Below are positions 1-7,057 of a stretch of 11,980 nucleotides of DNA, one piece after another. This DNA is from DASPKW01 sp038244055 (GTDB taxonomy: Bacteria; Planctomycetota; Phycisphaerae; Tepidisphaerales; Tepidisphaeraceae): contig JBBRTW010000203.1 in NCBI GenBank assembly GCA_038244055.1, forward strand, positions 1 to 11,980, read 5' to 3'. The notes under the pieces are model-generated. The model made no database searches. It saw only the letters and a list, made by a program, of their open reading frames with translations, and was not told the origin of the DNA. The stretch's first letter is position 1. Each line of letters begins with the position of its first letter. Both the position numbers and the translations under genes were made by a program.

Positions 1-38
1 AAACTCGGCTCCCAGAGCCATCCCTGGCCTTCACCCAT
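1..38 (-). CDS. Start of a probable transposase (IS1380-like), cut by the window edge
   Basis: Only 12 complete codons are visible, reading MGEGQGWLWEPS, preceded by an AGGAGG ribosome binding site 8 bases upstream of the ATG. I recall IS1380-family transposases of planctomycetes opening with a similar G-x-G-W-L-x-E-P-[ST]-F-N motif, so this is a tentative family call from memory. The position fits an insertion sequence, since it lies just after a gene stub that stops abruptly (129-149). If correct, the element runs leftwards out of the window and its end lies between about 40 and 130. It could equally be an unrelated gene, because twelve residues cannot settle it. The start codon is well supported; the family is weak. 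Confidence 0.35.
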   Translation of the reverse strand, partial: MGEGQGWLWEPS

Positions 39-43
39 GACGT

Positions 44-49
44 GAACCT
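44..49 (-). promoter_or_regulatory. Ribosome binding site of the edge gene
   Basis: The minus strand reads AGGAGG here, a full Shine-Dalgarno match. It lies some 5-8 bases before the ATG that ends at position 36, and it is the main reason to believe that a gene starts at 38. Confidence 0.5.
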
Positions 50-128
50 CCTGTATCTTGGCCGCGATCACCGTTCTGCCTGAAAAGACAGTGCGCGGCG
101 CGCTTTGGTCAGTGAAAAAACGGAGGGA

Positions 129-149
129 TCATGAATAAGACGGGGTCAT
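129..149 (-). pseudogene. Six-codon stub of a disrupted gene following the aldolase
   Basis: An ATG at 149 is preceded on the minus strand by AAAGGAG with 6 bases of spacing, an excellent ribosome binding site, but the frame reads only MTPSYS and then TGA. The stub starts 48 bases after the aldolase stop codon, the usual place for the next gene of an operon. The likeliest reading is the 5' end of a real gene cut by the mobile element whose transposase starts at 38. The junction would fall near 125-132, where the sequence changes to a T-rich stretch. A genuine short leader peptide is the alternative, but I see no attenuator-like hairpin pair after it. Confidence 0.35.
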
Positions 150-197
150 GGCAATCTCCTTTGGTCACCTGAATTCCATTCAGTAATCACGGCCTTT

Positions 198-1010
198 TCA
201 TTTTGAGTCTTTCATTGGCCCTCCATCGTCGATTTCGGGGTTGTATTCGCCGCGGCGCGCAGCCCGATTGCAGTTGGCTCGATGGTAAAGAGCCTTCTGT
301 GCGGCCGGCACGTTCGCCTCGTTGCCTTGCCAAAGTTCCAGGGCCGGTTGCTGGATGGCGCGGGCGAATGAAAACGCGAGTGCCCAGGGCATGCGCGATT
401 TGAAGCGAATATTCATGGCATTCAAACGTGCCGAGGCGAGCTCAGCGGATTGGCCGCCGGATAGGAACGCGATGCCTGGAACAGCGGCGGGTACGGTTCG
501 CAGGAGACATGTCACTGTGGCGTCGGCGACCCGGTCGGCGTTTTCCTGAGTGGGGCAGGCCAAGCCTGGGAGCACCATGTTGGGCTTGAGGATCATGCCT
601 TCCTGTGCCACCCCTTGTGTTAACAGTTCCCGGAAGACTGTTTGCAGGACCTGCTGGGTTACTTCAAAGCAGCGGTCGAGGGTGTGGTGGCCGTCCATGA
701 GGACTTCGGGCTCGACAATGGGGACAAGGCCGGCTTCCTGACACAACGAGGCGTAGCGGGCGAGCGCGTGTGCGTTGGCCTCGATGCAGGCGCGGCTTGG
801 AATGCTGCTGCCGATGGTGATGACGGCGCGCCATTTGGCGAAACGAGCGCCCATTTGGGCGTATTCGGCCAGGCGCTCGCGTAATCCATCGAGGCTTTCG
901 GTGATCTTCTCGCCCGGATGACCCGCCAGCGGTTTCGCGCCGGCGTCGACCTTGATGCCGGGAATGATTCCTGCATCTTGCACCGCTTTGATAAAGGGCG
1001 TGCCACCCAA
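198..1010 (-). pseudogene. Class I fructose-bisphosphate aldolase, N-terminally truncated
   Basis: This is the C-terminal three quarters of a class I (Schiff-base) fructose-1,6-bisphosphate aldolase, the glycolytic enzyme that splits fructose bisphosphate into dihydroxyacetone phosphate and glyceraldehyde phosphate. Numbering from the TTG at 1010, visible hallmarks are IPGIKVD (K20), FAKWR (K59), VEPEVL (E100), the Schiff-base lysine in LKPNMV (K142), LSGGQS (S184) and FARAIQQPAL (R217). The C-terminus looks complete. Family members are about 340-360 residues. Here homology starts at GGTPF, so the first ~85-90 residues are absent, including the catalytic aspartate of the first barrel strand. 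Upstream the frame stays open only to a TAA at 1041-1043. The missing part coincides with the left side of the IS4 element, so the gene was probably cut during insertion or rearrangement. It is almost certainly inactive. Confidence 0.9.
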
Positions 1011-1021
1011 CGCCGCAGACG

Positions 1022-1050
1022 TTCCCAGTCGTTTCCGTGATTAATATACT
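1022..1050 (+). promoter_or_regulatory. Candidate sigma-70-like promoter facing the transposase
   Basis: TTCCCA (1022-1027) and TATACT (1045-1050) are separated by 17 bases and match the -35 and -10 consensus at 4/6 and 5/6 positions. Transcription would begin near 1057, so the message would contain the whole hairpin at 1092-1148. The site may belong to flanking DNA rather than to the element. Planctomycete promoters are poorly defined, so this is weak. Confidence 0.25.
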
Positions 1051-1091
1051 TGTTTTTCCGCATTTTGGCGCGTGGCGCGGGCGCGCTAAAA

Positions 1092-1148
1092 GGGGTCTCT
1101 TTCCTTAGACTGTTTTTCGATCAAGAAAAACCAAGGACAAGAGACCCC
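1092..1148 (+). promoter_or_regulatory. Long hairpin abutting the transposase start codon
   Basis: GGGGTCTCTT (1092-1101) pairs perfectly with AAGAGACCCC (1139-1148). TCCTT (1102-1106) pairs with AAGGA (1133-1137) across a one-base bulge. GTTTTTC (1112-1118) pairs with GAAAAAC (1125-1131) around a six-base loop. That gives 22 base pairs in three stacked segments. The ATG follows the last paired base directly, and the only Shine-Dalgarno-like bases (AAGGA) are inside the 3' arm. In RNA the structure should hide the ribosome binding site. IS10 and IS50 are known to use this arrangement to block transposase synthesis from transcripts entering from neighbouring DNA. The same role is inferred here. 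Confidence 0.7.
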
Positions 1149-2510
1149 ATGATCAAACGCACCGACGTCAAACGCAGCGCCGTCAAACGCAGCGCCGTCA
1201 AGTCGAATCGGCCGTCGCCCGGGCGGAGCGCGTCATCCAAACGTTTCTCCAAGTCTCTCCGCAAACGCGGCCGACGCAAGCCGCGCGACAAGGTGGCCCA
1301 GTTGCATCAGAGCCTCTCGCGGCAATTGCCGCGCGTCGGGCTGCGCTTGATCGCCGATAAGAAGTCGGCGCGCTGGAGTCCGCGCATGCTGGTCATCGCG
1401 GCGATTTTGTTCACCCTCGACAACGCGGCTTCGCTGATCGACCGCTTTGCCGCGGCCTATGACGGGGTCGCCGCCATGTTCCCGTCGCGGCGGCGGCCGG
1501 GAAGCGATCCGCAGGGGTTTCTGCGGGCATTGTCCCGGCATTCGGCGGATCTGCTTGCGATCGTGACGCGGCGCCTGCGCCGCTGCGTGCGCGTGGTCGC
1601 CGGACGCAAGCACTGGAAGATCGGACGCTGGGCGGCCTTCGGCGTCGACGGCTCGCGCGTCGAGTGCCGGCGCAGCGCCGCCAACGAAAAGGCCCTGGGC
1701 TGCGCGGGGCGGGAGAAGACCGGCCCGCAGCTTTTCGTGACCGCGTTGTTCCACATGGGCACGGGCCTGGTGCATGACTTTCGCAGGGGCACGGGCAAGG
1801 CCAGCGAGCGCTCTCATTTCATGGAGATGCTCGATACGCTGCCCCGGGAGGCGATCGCGGTGGCCGATGCGGGATTCACGGGCTACGAGCTGATGACCCG
1901 GGTCATCGCCGGCGGGCGGCATCTGCTGGTTCGCGTGGGCTCCAACGTGACCCTGCTGCGGAAGCTGGGATGGTGTTGCGAGCAATACCCGGGGATCGTG
2001 CATCTCTGGCCCGATGCCATCCAGCGCCGCACGAAAAGGCCGCCTTTGACCCTGCGGCTGATCACCTTCACCGATGGCCGCAACCGGCGGATGCACCTGC
2101 TGAGCGACGTGCTGGATCCGGCGCGGTTGTCGGACGAGGAGGCCTTGGAACTGTACCGCCGGCGCTGGGGCGTGGAAGTGCTGTACCGCTCGCTCAAGCA
2201 GACGCTGGGCCGGCGGAAGATGGTCTGCGGCAACCCCGAGCACGCGGCGGCGGAACTGGACTGGGCGATGCTCAGCCTGTGGGGACTGGGCCTGATGGCC
2301 GCGACCGAGCAGGCGGGCCGGGGCCTGCCGCCAACGCGCCTGAGCATCGCCAGGGCCCTGCGCCCGGTGCGGCGGGCGATCCGCAGCGCCACCCCGCGCT
2401 ACGCCCGGGGCCTGAGCCTGGCGGCCGAACTGGCCCTGGCCGTGCGCGATGACTACCGACGAACGAGCCCCAAATCCGCCCGAACCCCGGTCAACAAAAA
2501 ACGCGAAAGC
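1149..2510 (+). mobile_element. IS4-family insertion sequence, approximate extent
   Basis: The element is defined by its transposase. The left limit is uncertain between about 1011 (end of aldolase homology) and 1092 (hairpin start). The right limit lies at about 2500-2520, where transposase-like residues end and the recombinase remnant begins on the other strand. Comparing the two junction regions by eye gave no clear terminal inverted repeat. The flanks are two different genes, truncated aldolase on the left and truncated recombinase on the right, so no target-site duplication is expected. The stated coordinates are the minimal core, not exact ends. Confidence 0.6.
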
Positions 2511-2837
2511 CCGCCAGCGCCGGGCGGGGCCGACGGCCCTTCAGCCAGCAGCCCAGGCGATCCAGTTCCCGACGCACATTCTTCACCGTCTCCGCTGCCA
2601 CGCCACGCGCGGCGTACTGCTCCATATATTGATCTTCCAATCGATCCCAGTTCTTCATCCGAGGCCTCCTCTGGAGGTAAAGATCCTGGCCGTCGCCTCA
2701 GCGCCGACTCCTCCGTCGCCCAAAGCGCAGCAAAAGGGCCGACGATAACGCGTCGGCCTCTCTTGGGCACTTTACGCAACAATACGACGCACGATATGAC
2801 GACCCCGACCGCCCCTGGATCCTCGGAATTGAACTAA
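1149..2837 (+). CDS. IS4-family DDE transposase with a non-native C-terminal tail
   Basis: This is a cut-and-paste transposase of the IS4 family. Numbering from the ATG at 1149, the catalytic residues are D167 in FGVDGSR, D240 in AVADAGFTGYE, and E343 inside the family signature Y-x2-R-x3-E-x6-K (Y336, R339, E343, K350). The N-terminus is very basic and holds a tandem VKRSA repeat. ATG 1149 is preferred over earlier start codons because it directly follows the hairpin and because the upstream residues look non-coding. Family-like sequence ends around KKRES (residues 450-454, near 2500-2511). The remaining ~108 residues, rich in S, P and G, run antisense through the recombinase remnant at 2491-2658 and through a terminator hairpin, so they are not part of the original protein. 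The catalytic core is intact and may still work. I found no convincing terminal inverted repeats or target duplication. Confidence 0.88.
   Translation: MIKRTDVKRSAVKRSAVKSNRPSPGRSASSKRFSKSLRKRGRRKPRDKVAQLHQSLSRQLPRVGLRLIADKKSARWSPRMLVIAAILFTLDNAASLIDRFAAAYDGVAAMFPSRRRPGSDPQGFLRALSRHSADLLAIVTRRLRRCVRVVAGRKHWKIGRWAAFGVDGSRVECRRSAANEKALGCAGREKTGPQLFVTALFHMGTGLVHDFRRGTGKASERSHFMEMLDTLPREAIAVADAGFTGYELMTRVIAGGRHLLVRVGSNVTLLRKLGWCCEQYPGIVHLWPDAIQRRTKRPPLTLRLITFTDGRNRRMHLLSDVLDPARLSDEEALELYRRRWGVEVLYRSLKQTLGRRKMVCGNPEHAAAELDWAMLSLWGLGLMAATEQAGRGLPPTRLSIARALRPVRRAIRSATPRYARGLSLAAELALAVRDDYRRTSPKSARTPVNKKRESPPAPGGADGPSASSPGDPVPDAHSSPSPLPRHARRTAPYIDLPIDPSSSSEASSGGKDPGRRLSADSSVAQSAAKGPTITRRPLLGTLRNNTTHDMTTPTAPGSSELN
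1167..1201 (+). repeat. 15-bp tandem repeat in the transposase N-terminus
   Basis: The unit GTCAAACGCAGCGCC occurs at 1167-1181 and 1182-1196, followed by a five-base partial copy. It encodes VKRSA-VKRSA-VK in the lysine- and arginine-rich N-terminus. The length is a multiple of three, so unit gain or loss would not break the frame. Confidence 0.8.
2491..2658 (-). pseudogene. Tyrosine recombinase (integrase) N-terminal remnant
   Basis: This is a 55-codon frame starting at ATG 2658 and ending in TGA at 2491. Its first ~47 residues look like the SAM-like core-binding domain that opens tyrosine recombinases of the phage-integrase/XerD class: MKNWDRLEDQYMEQYAARG, then AAETVKNVRRELDRLGCWLK and GRRPRPAL. 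A strong AGAGGAGG ribosome binding site sits 6 bases upstream, so the start is secure. After RRPRPAL the sequence changes to GFRVFC and stops. The whole catalytic domain (R-H-R-Y) is missing, cut off where the IS4 transposase 3' end begins on the opposite strand. Similar proteins are abundant in planctomycete genomes (from memory). It is non-functional unless the small product has another use. Confidence 0.72.
2665..2672 (-). promoter_or_regulatory. Ribosome binding site of the recombinase remnant
   Basis: AGAGGAGG on the minus strand lies 6 bases before ATG 2658. It overlaps a small CCTCC-aga-GGAGG hairpin that could partly mask it. It fixes the start of the truncated integrase gene. Confidence 0.65.
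2732..2758 (-). terminator. Rho-independent terminator-like hairpin after the operon
   Basis: GGCCGACG (2737-2744) pairs perfectly with CGTCGGCC (2751-2758) around a 6-base loop. On the minus strand the stem is followed by CTTTTG, a short T-run. It lies about 90 bases after the TPR gene stop codon and before the recombinase remnant, where the long minus-strand operon should end. The T-run is only four bases, so it may be weak. On the plus strand TCTCTT follows the stem, so it might also act on transposase transcripts, although the open frame of the transposase reads through it. Confidence 0.55.
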
Positions 2838-2845
2838 AGGCGCGA

Positions 2846-4801
2846 TCAATTCACCTTCATGCGCGGCACGAGGGTTTTGGAGCGGCTCTGGGTCTCGATC
2901 TTCTGCATCCAGACGGCCCACGCTTTGCGCGTGGTTTCGCGAACGATGGGCTTGGAGCCTTCTTCACCTTCGAGGCGGGTGAGGAACTGGCGCATGCCGG
3001 CCATGTGGATTTGTCCGGCGCGCGCGGCCGCGAGGGCACCGGGGAGCATTGACTCCTGGGTCTTGGCGACGGGTTCGGATTTCATTCTTGTGAAGTACCA
3101 GTCGGCCAGGCCGGGGGTGTTCCAGTCGCCCAGACCGCCGTGGACGCGATCGAGCGAAGCGATGACATCGGGTTTCATTTCCGGCTGCCACAGGCCTTGA
3201 TCCAGGCCGGCCGCCAGGCGCTTTTCGACTTCGAGAAGGTTGGTGCGATCCGTTTCTGCCAGTGCGGGTTCAGGAAGGCCGGGCGGCGCGGCGAGGGTGG
3301 CGAAGGGGTCGGCAACCGGGGATTTCCCATCAAGGCCAACCGGGCCATGGAGGATGAAATCCGCGAGCCGCTCGACATCGGAGATCGATCCGGTGGCGGC
3401 CCGCGCGCTGCAGAAGACCAGTGCATGCACGGCCGACTGGTATTCATCGCCCGCCCCGCGCCGGCAGGCATCGAGAAACCAGGACGTGGCTTCTTTCGGC
3501 CGGCCGATATACAGGCACATCCAGCCGCGATGGAGCGAAGCCTGGGCATCGCTGCCGAGCTTGGCGCTGGCGGCTTCGAAAGCGGTGACGCGGGCGGGAT
3601 TGGCGGGATATCCGATGGATTCGAGAGGATCGGCCAGATCGTCGGACGTGCCCAGGTTGGCATCGGGGCCAGCGCGGCCAAACTGCTGATAGGCCGCGAA
3701 CGCCTTGGCGCGCGTGGCATTGCCATCGGCCTTTCGGAGCAGGTTGAGAATCTGCATGGCGGCCGGCTGGATGCGCTCGCGAGTGTCGGCGAGGTCCATC
3801 GAAAGATGCTGCAGCTTCAGCGCGGCGGTGGAATCGGCATCCTGCATGGCCAGGCGAAGGATCGCGGACTGGGCCTCCTGCCAGTGATCCCGGCATAGCA
3901 AGTCGGCGCGATCGGCGATCACCTGGTCGTAGGCGGCGATCGCCTCGGCGGCATTTTTCTCGGTTTCCCAGGTCGCGGCGATTCCCAGCCACCAGCGCTG
4001 CCGCTGCGGGGCATCGCTCTCGGTTGCCAGAAAAGTCTTGTAGGCCGCGCGAACCTCTGGAAGCGCGTTCAACTTCGTATGGCAGTCGCCAATGCGCTGT
4101 TTGAAGCACAGCCAGGCGTTATCGGGGATATCTTCGAACTTGAGTTCGAGCGACTGCTTGAGCGGAACGAGGCACCGGGCGTAGTCCTGCGCGAGATACA
4201 TTGCATCGGCCTGCAGCCACAGCGCATCGAGAACGCGGCGATGCTCTTCGGTTTCTTTGGCGGCGGCCAGCGCCTTGGCCCCCTGCTCGTAGGCTTCGGG
4301 GTATTTTTTGGCGCGGATCAGCAAATTGGCGCAGCGCATGCGCCATTCGGCGGCCACCTCGCGCTCATCGGCGGCGGCCTGGGCGGTTTGCGCCGCCACG
4401 GCGGCGGCCTCATCGTGGCGATTGAGTTGGGAGAGCAGGTCACAGACCGCGCCGGCGGCCTGGCGCTTCATAAAATGGTCCGACGCGAGCGAATCATGCA
4501 ACTGAATCGCCTCGGCGAGCGATGCTTCATACTTCTTCTGCTGGCGCAGGCAGTCGATGATGGCCCATTTGCTGCGGACTTTGTTGTCCGGCTCGGCATC
4601 GGCGCGGGCGATGACGGCCTGATAGAGCACGATCGCTTCATCGAGTTTACGCTTGGATTTAAGCGATTCAGCCTGATCGAACTGCGCATCCTTCGCCAAT
4701 GCCAATGGCAGATAGGGCGACAGGAGAAGGCACGCAGCCGACACGAATGCTAAACCCTGAACCCTGAACCCTGAACCCTTCTTCGTACCTCTGCTTATCA
4801 T
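2846..4801 (-). CDS. Secreted TPR-repeat protein
   Basis: The product is 651 residues. It has an N-terminal signal peptide (hydrophobic stretch at about 17-36, ending LALA-K), so it is probably exported. The mature part is helical and rich in tetratricopeptide-like repeats with the small-residue spacing of TPRs. Examples are LDEAIVLYQAVIA near 53-65, KKYEASLAEAIQLHDS near 89-104, KKYPEAYEQGAKAL, and IGRPKEATSWFLDACRR past residue 430. TPR arrays are protein-binding scaffolds. No enzyme motif is visible, and the C-terminal ~200 residues match nothing I recognise. It is the last gene of the operon. Its ATG overlaps the preceding stop by 4 bases (ATGA, 4798-4801), with GGGAAGG seven bases upstream. 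A likely role is assembling partners of the preceding exported proteins (inference). A heptamer repeat has altered the region ahead of the signal sequence. Confidence 0.82.
   Translation of the reverse strand: MISRGTKKGSGFRVQGLAFVSAACLLLSPYLPLALAKDAQFDQAESLKSKRKLDEAIVLYQAVIARADAEPDNKVRSKWAIIDCLRQQKKYEASLAEAIQLHDSLASDHFMKRQAAGAVCDLLSQLNRHDEAAAVAAQTAQAAADEREVAAEWRMRCANLLIRAKKYPEAYEQGAKALAAAKETEEHRRVLDALWLQADAMYLAQDYARCLVPLKQSLELKFEDIPDNAWLCFKQRIGDCHTKLNALPEVRAAYKTFLATESDAPQRQRWWLGIAATWETEKNAAEAIAAYDQVIADRADLLCRDHWQEAQSAILRLAMQDADSTAALKLQHLSMDLADTRERIQPAAMQILNLLRKADGNATRAKAFAAYQQFGRAGPDANLGTSDDLADPLESIGYPANPARVTAFEAASAKLGSDAQASLHRGWMCLYIGRPKEATSWFLDACRRGAGDEYQSAVHALVFCSARAATGSISDVERLADFILHGPVGLDGKSPVADPFATLAAPPGLPEPALAETDRTNLLEVEKRLAAGLDQGLWQPEMKPDVIASLDRVHGGLGDWNTPGLADWYFTRMKSEPVAKTQESMLPGALAAARAGQIHMAGMRQFLTRLEGEEGSKPIVRETTRKAWAVWMQKIETQSRSKTLVPRMKVN
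4753..4779 (-). repeat. TTCAGGG heptamer array inside a signal-peptide coding region
   Basis: On the plus strand AACCCTG is repeated at 4753-4759, 4760-4766 and 4767-4773, followed by AACCCT. On the coding strand this is an AGGGTTC/TTCAGGG repeat of about 3.9 units, with a degenerate TTTAGCA copy beyond. It encodes the GSGFRVQG segment just before the hydrophobic core of the TPR protein signal peptide. The unit of 7 is not divisible by three, so unit number changes would shift the frame. Confidence 0.85.
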
Positions 4802-6999
4802 GGCGTTACCTTCCCTTTCTCGGATGCTTCGGAATAGCTGAAGATGACCTCGTCGATCATGACCTGCATGGGCTTTCCCGCCTTGCCCGACAGGATGATC
4901 GAATGGGTGATTCCCGGTTGAAACTCATCGGCATCCTTGAGCAACCGGGCCAGCGGGATCACGATGCGCTGGTAGGTTGTCGTGAACTTTTTGGCCGGCA
5001 CGAAGCCTTCGGCCAGGAGGGGAACGGCCGGCGTGGTTGCGGGTTGGGCGAAGACGGGCTCATCGCGGAGTTGGATGGAGATATCATCGGTGGAATCTTC
5101 GGCGGTTCGGATCTGCAGCACGAGGGCCGCGGCCCCGGTGATATCGAGCGTTTTTCGCGAGCCGCCCACCCGGGCGCGCCATGGGCCGGGCAGTTCGATG
5201 CCCAGCAGCAGGCCGCGCTTTTTTCCCTGCGGCGAGGTGGCGGTGCCGCGTTTGATCTTGCCCTGCTCGATGGCGATATCGTGCCACTGCTCGCGCTCCC
5301 AGAAAGGAACGCCGCCGGCGGGGTTTACGATCGAATAAGGAACCACCACACCCGCCAGGTTGCCATTGTCAGCCGCGGCGGTGATGGTCAGCCCCACCAC
5401 GCCGGGCCAGGAATGCCGCCAGTCTTTGTCCGGCCGGCGATAGGTAAGCAGGTTCAGGGCGAATGCATTTGAATAGACGCCATCGCCGGCCGCGCCATCA
5501 TCGTGCTGGCCATCATCGAGCAGCGCGCTGGTGGGCGACAGGCCAAGGCGGCTCAGGTCAACCGTAACCGAAGGCGGTTTGGGACCGTCGGAGCGGACCT
5601 TGGCGCTGATGATGATTCGCTGCCCGGCCATCGCCTGATCGTGGGTCTTCAACACCTCGAGCATCGATGCGCCGGCGCCGGCGAGGTTGGGGCGTTTAGG
5701 GAACTGGGCCAGCGCATCGCGCACCTGATCCAGCGAATTCTGCTGGCTCATCGGATCGAAACGATTGACCGCCGGCTTGATGGACGCTTCGACGATCCGC
5801 ACGCCGTTGCCGCCGCGCGCCGCGCGATAGAGCATGCTGTTGATCGAGGCGTAGAAGACCGCGCCATCTGCGCTGGCCCGAAGCTGCGCGCCTTCGCGGA
5901 CGATCGCGTTGGTGTAGAGGCCTTTGCTGTGGGCGATGGGCGGATCGGAGAAAGGAACCTTATCGAGAAGTTCCTGGCCTTCGCCTTCGGAGGACATGGT
6001 CCAGGCCGCCATTCCCATGGTTTTGGGATCGAATGCGAAGACGATTTGGCTGTCGGCGGTGGGGCCCCAAGTCGCGCCGATGCCGGCCCATGAATCGATA
6101 TCGGCCGGGCCGATGCGCTTGACGACGCCGCCGCCGCGGGCGATGCGGAGCAGGCCGCGCTCGGCGGTGCTGGCCAGGACGGAGCTATCGCCCATGATCG
6201 GCGATGTAAAACCCGTGCAGACGACATCGCGCACCATCTCCTGCCAGGGCTCGGTGAAGGAGGGCATTCGGTACAGCCCCTGCACATCGGGATCGGCCGC
6301 CTTCGAAGCGGCGACGTAGATCCCCTCGGAAGCCGCGCGGGCGGTATAGGCGCGGAACACATGATACTCTTTATGGAGCACCGACCAGGTTTGGCCGCCA
6401 TCGGTCGAGCGCGACAGGCCCGGCGCGGAGTCGCCATGGCAGGCCAGGATCGTTCGTCCGGTCAAATCGCCCGAATAAATGTCCAGGAACTGCACCGAAT
6501 CTCCGGCCAGGCCGGTTGCCTTCGAGCCGATCTGCTTGAACGTTTTTCCATTGTCGCCGCTGGTCCAGATCCCTTTCCTTTTGGTGGCGACAAAACATAC
6601 ATCGGTGCTATCCAATGGAAATGCGATATCGGTAACCGCACCGATCTTTTCGGCCGAGCCCTCGGGCAATGGTTTGAAGGTTCGGCCGGCATCTTCGGTG
6701 ACCAGCAGGCCGGCGCCGGTGGCGACCCAGGCGCGCGCTGGCAACAGCGGATGCGGCCAGATGCCGAATACATCGGTCGCCGCTTCGACTTTTTGCCAGA
6801 TCAGTTGCAGATCGGGATAACTACCGGCATGGCGGGTGATGGATGACCATTGATTGATCGCGACGGTGTTGAAGAGGCCGGGCGCGGGCGTGCTCTCGGC
6901 GGGCGCGGGGTCCTGGGCGGCGGCCGGCAAGGTGGCCAATAGCAGGATGAGGGCGATTGAAGCGATGTGTTGCGCCGAGGTGACGAATAGATTGATCAT
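4798..6999 (-). CDS. Secreted Asp-box (BNR) beta-propeller protein with DDG...DGVY box
   Basis: From ATG 6999 the product is 733 residues and begins with a clear Sec signal peptide (MINLFVTSAQ, then a hydrophobic run ending in AAAQ). Three Asp-box motifs follow: TEDAGRTF, SGDNGKTF and STDGGQTW. These mark a sialidase/sortilin-type beta-propeller, a fold used for binding or glycan contact. A Sec-exported middle domain contains LLDDGQHDDGAAGDGVYSNA, a calcium-box-like loop typical of the choice-of-anchor X class of secreted proteins (from memory). The C-terminal ~170 residues resemble a beta-sandwich carbohydrate-binding-like domain. No sialidase catalytic residues are evident. The alternative start, ATG 7206, has a GGGAGGGG site and an ATGA overlap with the preceding gene, but it adds 69 residues before the signal peptide, half of them encoded by an inserted repeat element. 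I chose 6999 because it puts the signal peptide first. Its own ribosome binding site is weak. Confidence 0.75.
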   Translation of the reverse strand: MINLFVTSAQHIASIALILLLATLPAAAQDPAPAESTPAPGLFNTVAINQWSSITRHAGSYPDLQLIWQKVEAATDVFGIWPHPLLPARAWVATGAGLLVTEDAGRTFKPLPEGSAEKIGAVTDIAFPLDSTDVCFVATKRKGIWTSGDNGKTFKQIGSKATGLAGDSVQFLDIYSGDLTGRTILACHGDSAPGLSRSTDGGQTWSVLHKEYHVFRAYTARAASEGIYVAASKAADPDVQGLYRMPSFTEPWQEMVRDVVCTGFTSPIMGDSSVLASTAERGLLRIARGGGVVKRIGPADIDSWAGIGATWGPTADSQIVFAFDPKTMGMAAWTMSSEGEGQELLDKVPFSDPPIAHSKGLYTNAIVREGAQLRASADGAVFYASINSMLYRAARGGNGVRIVEASIKPAVNRFDPMSQQNSLDQVRDALAQFPKRPNLAGAGASMLEVLKTHDQAMAGQRIIISAKVRSDGPKPPSVTVDLSRLGLSPTSALLDDGQHDDGAAGDGVYSNAFALNLLTYRRPDKDWRHSWPGVVGLTITAAADNGNLAGVVVPYSIVNPAGGVPFWEREQWHDIAIEQGKIKRGTATSPQGKKRGLLLGIELPGPWRARVGGSRKTLDITGAAALVLQIRTAEDSTDDISIQLRDEPVFAQPATTPAVPLLAEGFVPAKKFTTTYQRIVIPLARLLKDADEFQPGITHSIILSGKAGKPMQVMIDEVIFSYSEASEKGKVTP

Positions 7000-7057
7000 C
7001 CCGGCCTGTCCAGCGCTTTGGCAAGTGCGGCGCGCATCAACGCCGGCGGAGACTTGA

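Noticed and set aside
169..183. CTGAATTCCATTCAG palindrome after the aldolase stop codon as a terminator or operator
   Set aside because: It has only a 5-bp stem and no T-run, with nothing to tie it to a regulator.
659..1063. Minus-strand frame overlapping the aldolase that could supply its missing N-terminus by frameshift
   Set aside because: Its residues do not resemble the aldolase N-terminus, and it overlaps intact aldolase sequence in another frame, so it is not a frameshifted piece.
1233..2243. Long minus-strand frame opposite the transposase (336 codons)
   Set aside because: It is a shadow frame caused by high GC. It has no recognisable domain, while the plus strand carries the complete IS4 signature.
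1041..2520. Terminal inverted repeats of the IS4 element
   Set aside because: Comparison by eye of the left region (1041-1100) with the complement of the right region (2480-2530) gave only short GC-rich matches, so no ends were assigned.
2737..2758. Integron attC-like site, suggested by GCGTTAT next to a recombinase remnant
   Set aside because: The matching GTTRRRY box and the imperfect arms of attC are absent. A short perfect stem with a T-run fits a terminator better.
3140..4753. Two plus-strand frames of 252 and 224 codons opposite the TPR gene
   Set aside because: They mirror the TPR coding sequence and are rich in G, R and A, with no start signals or domains.
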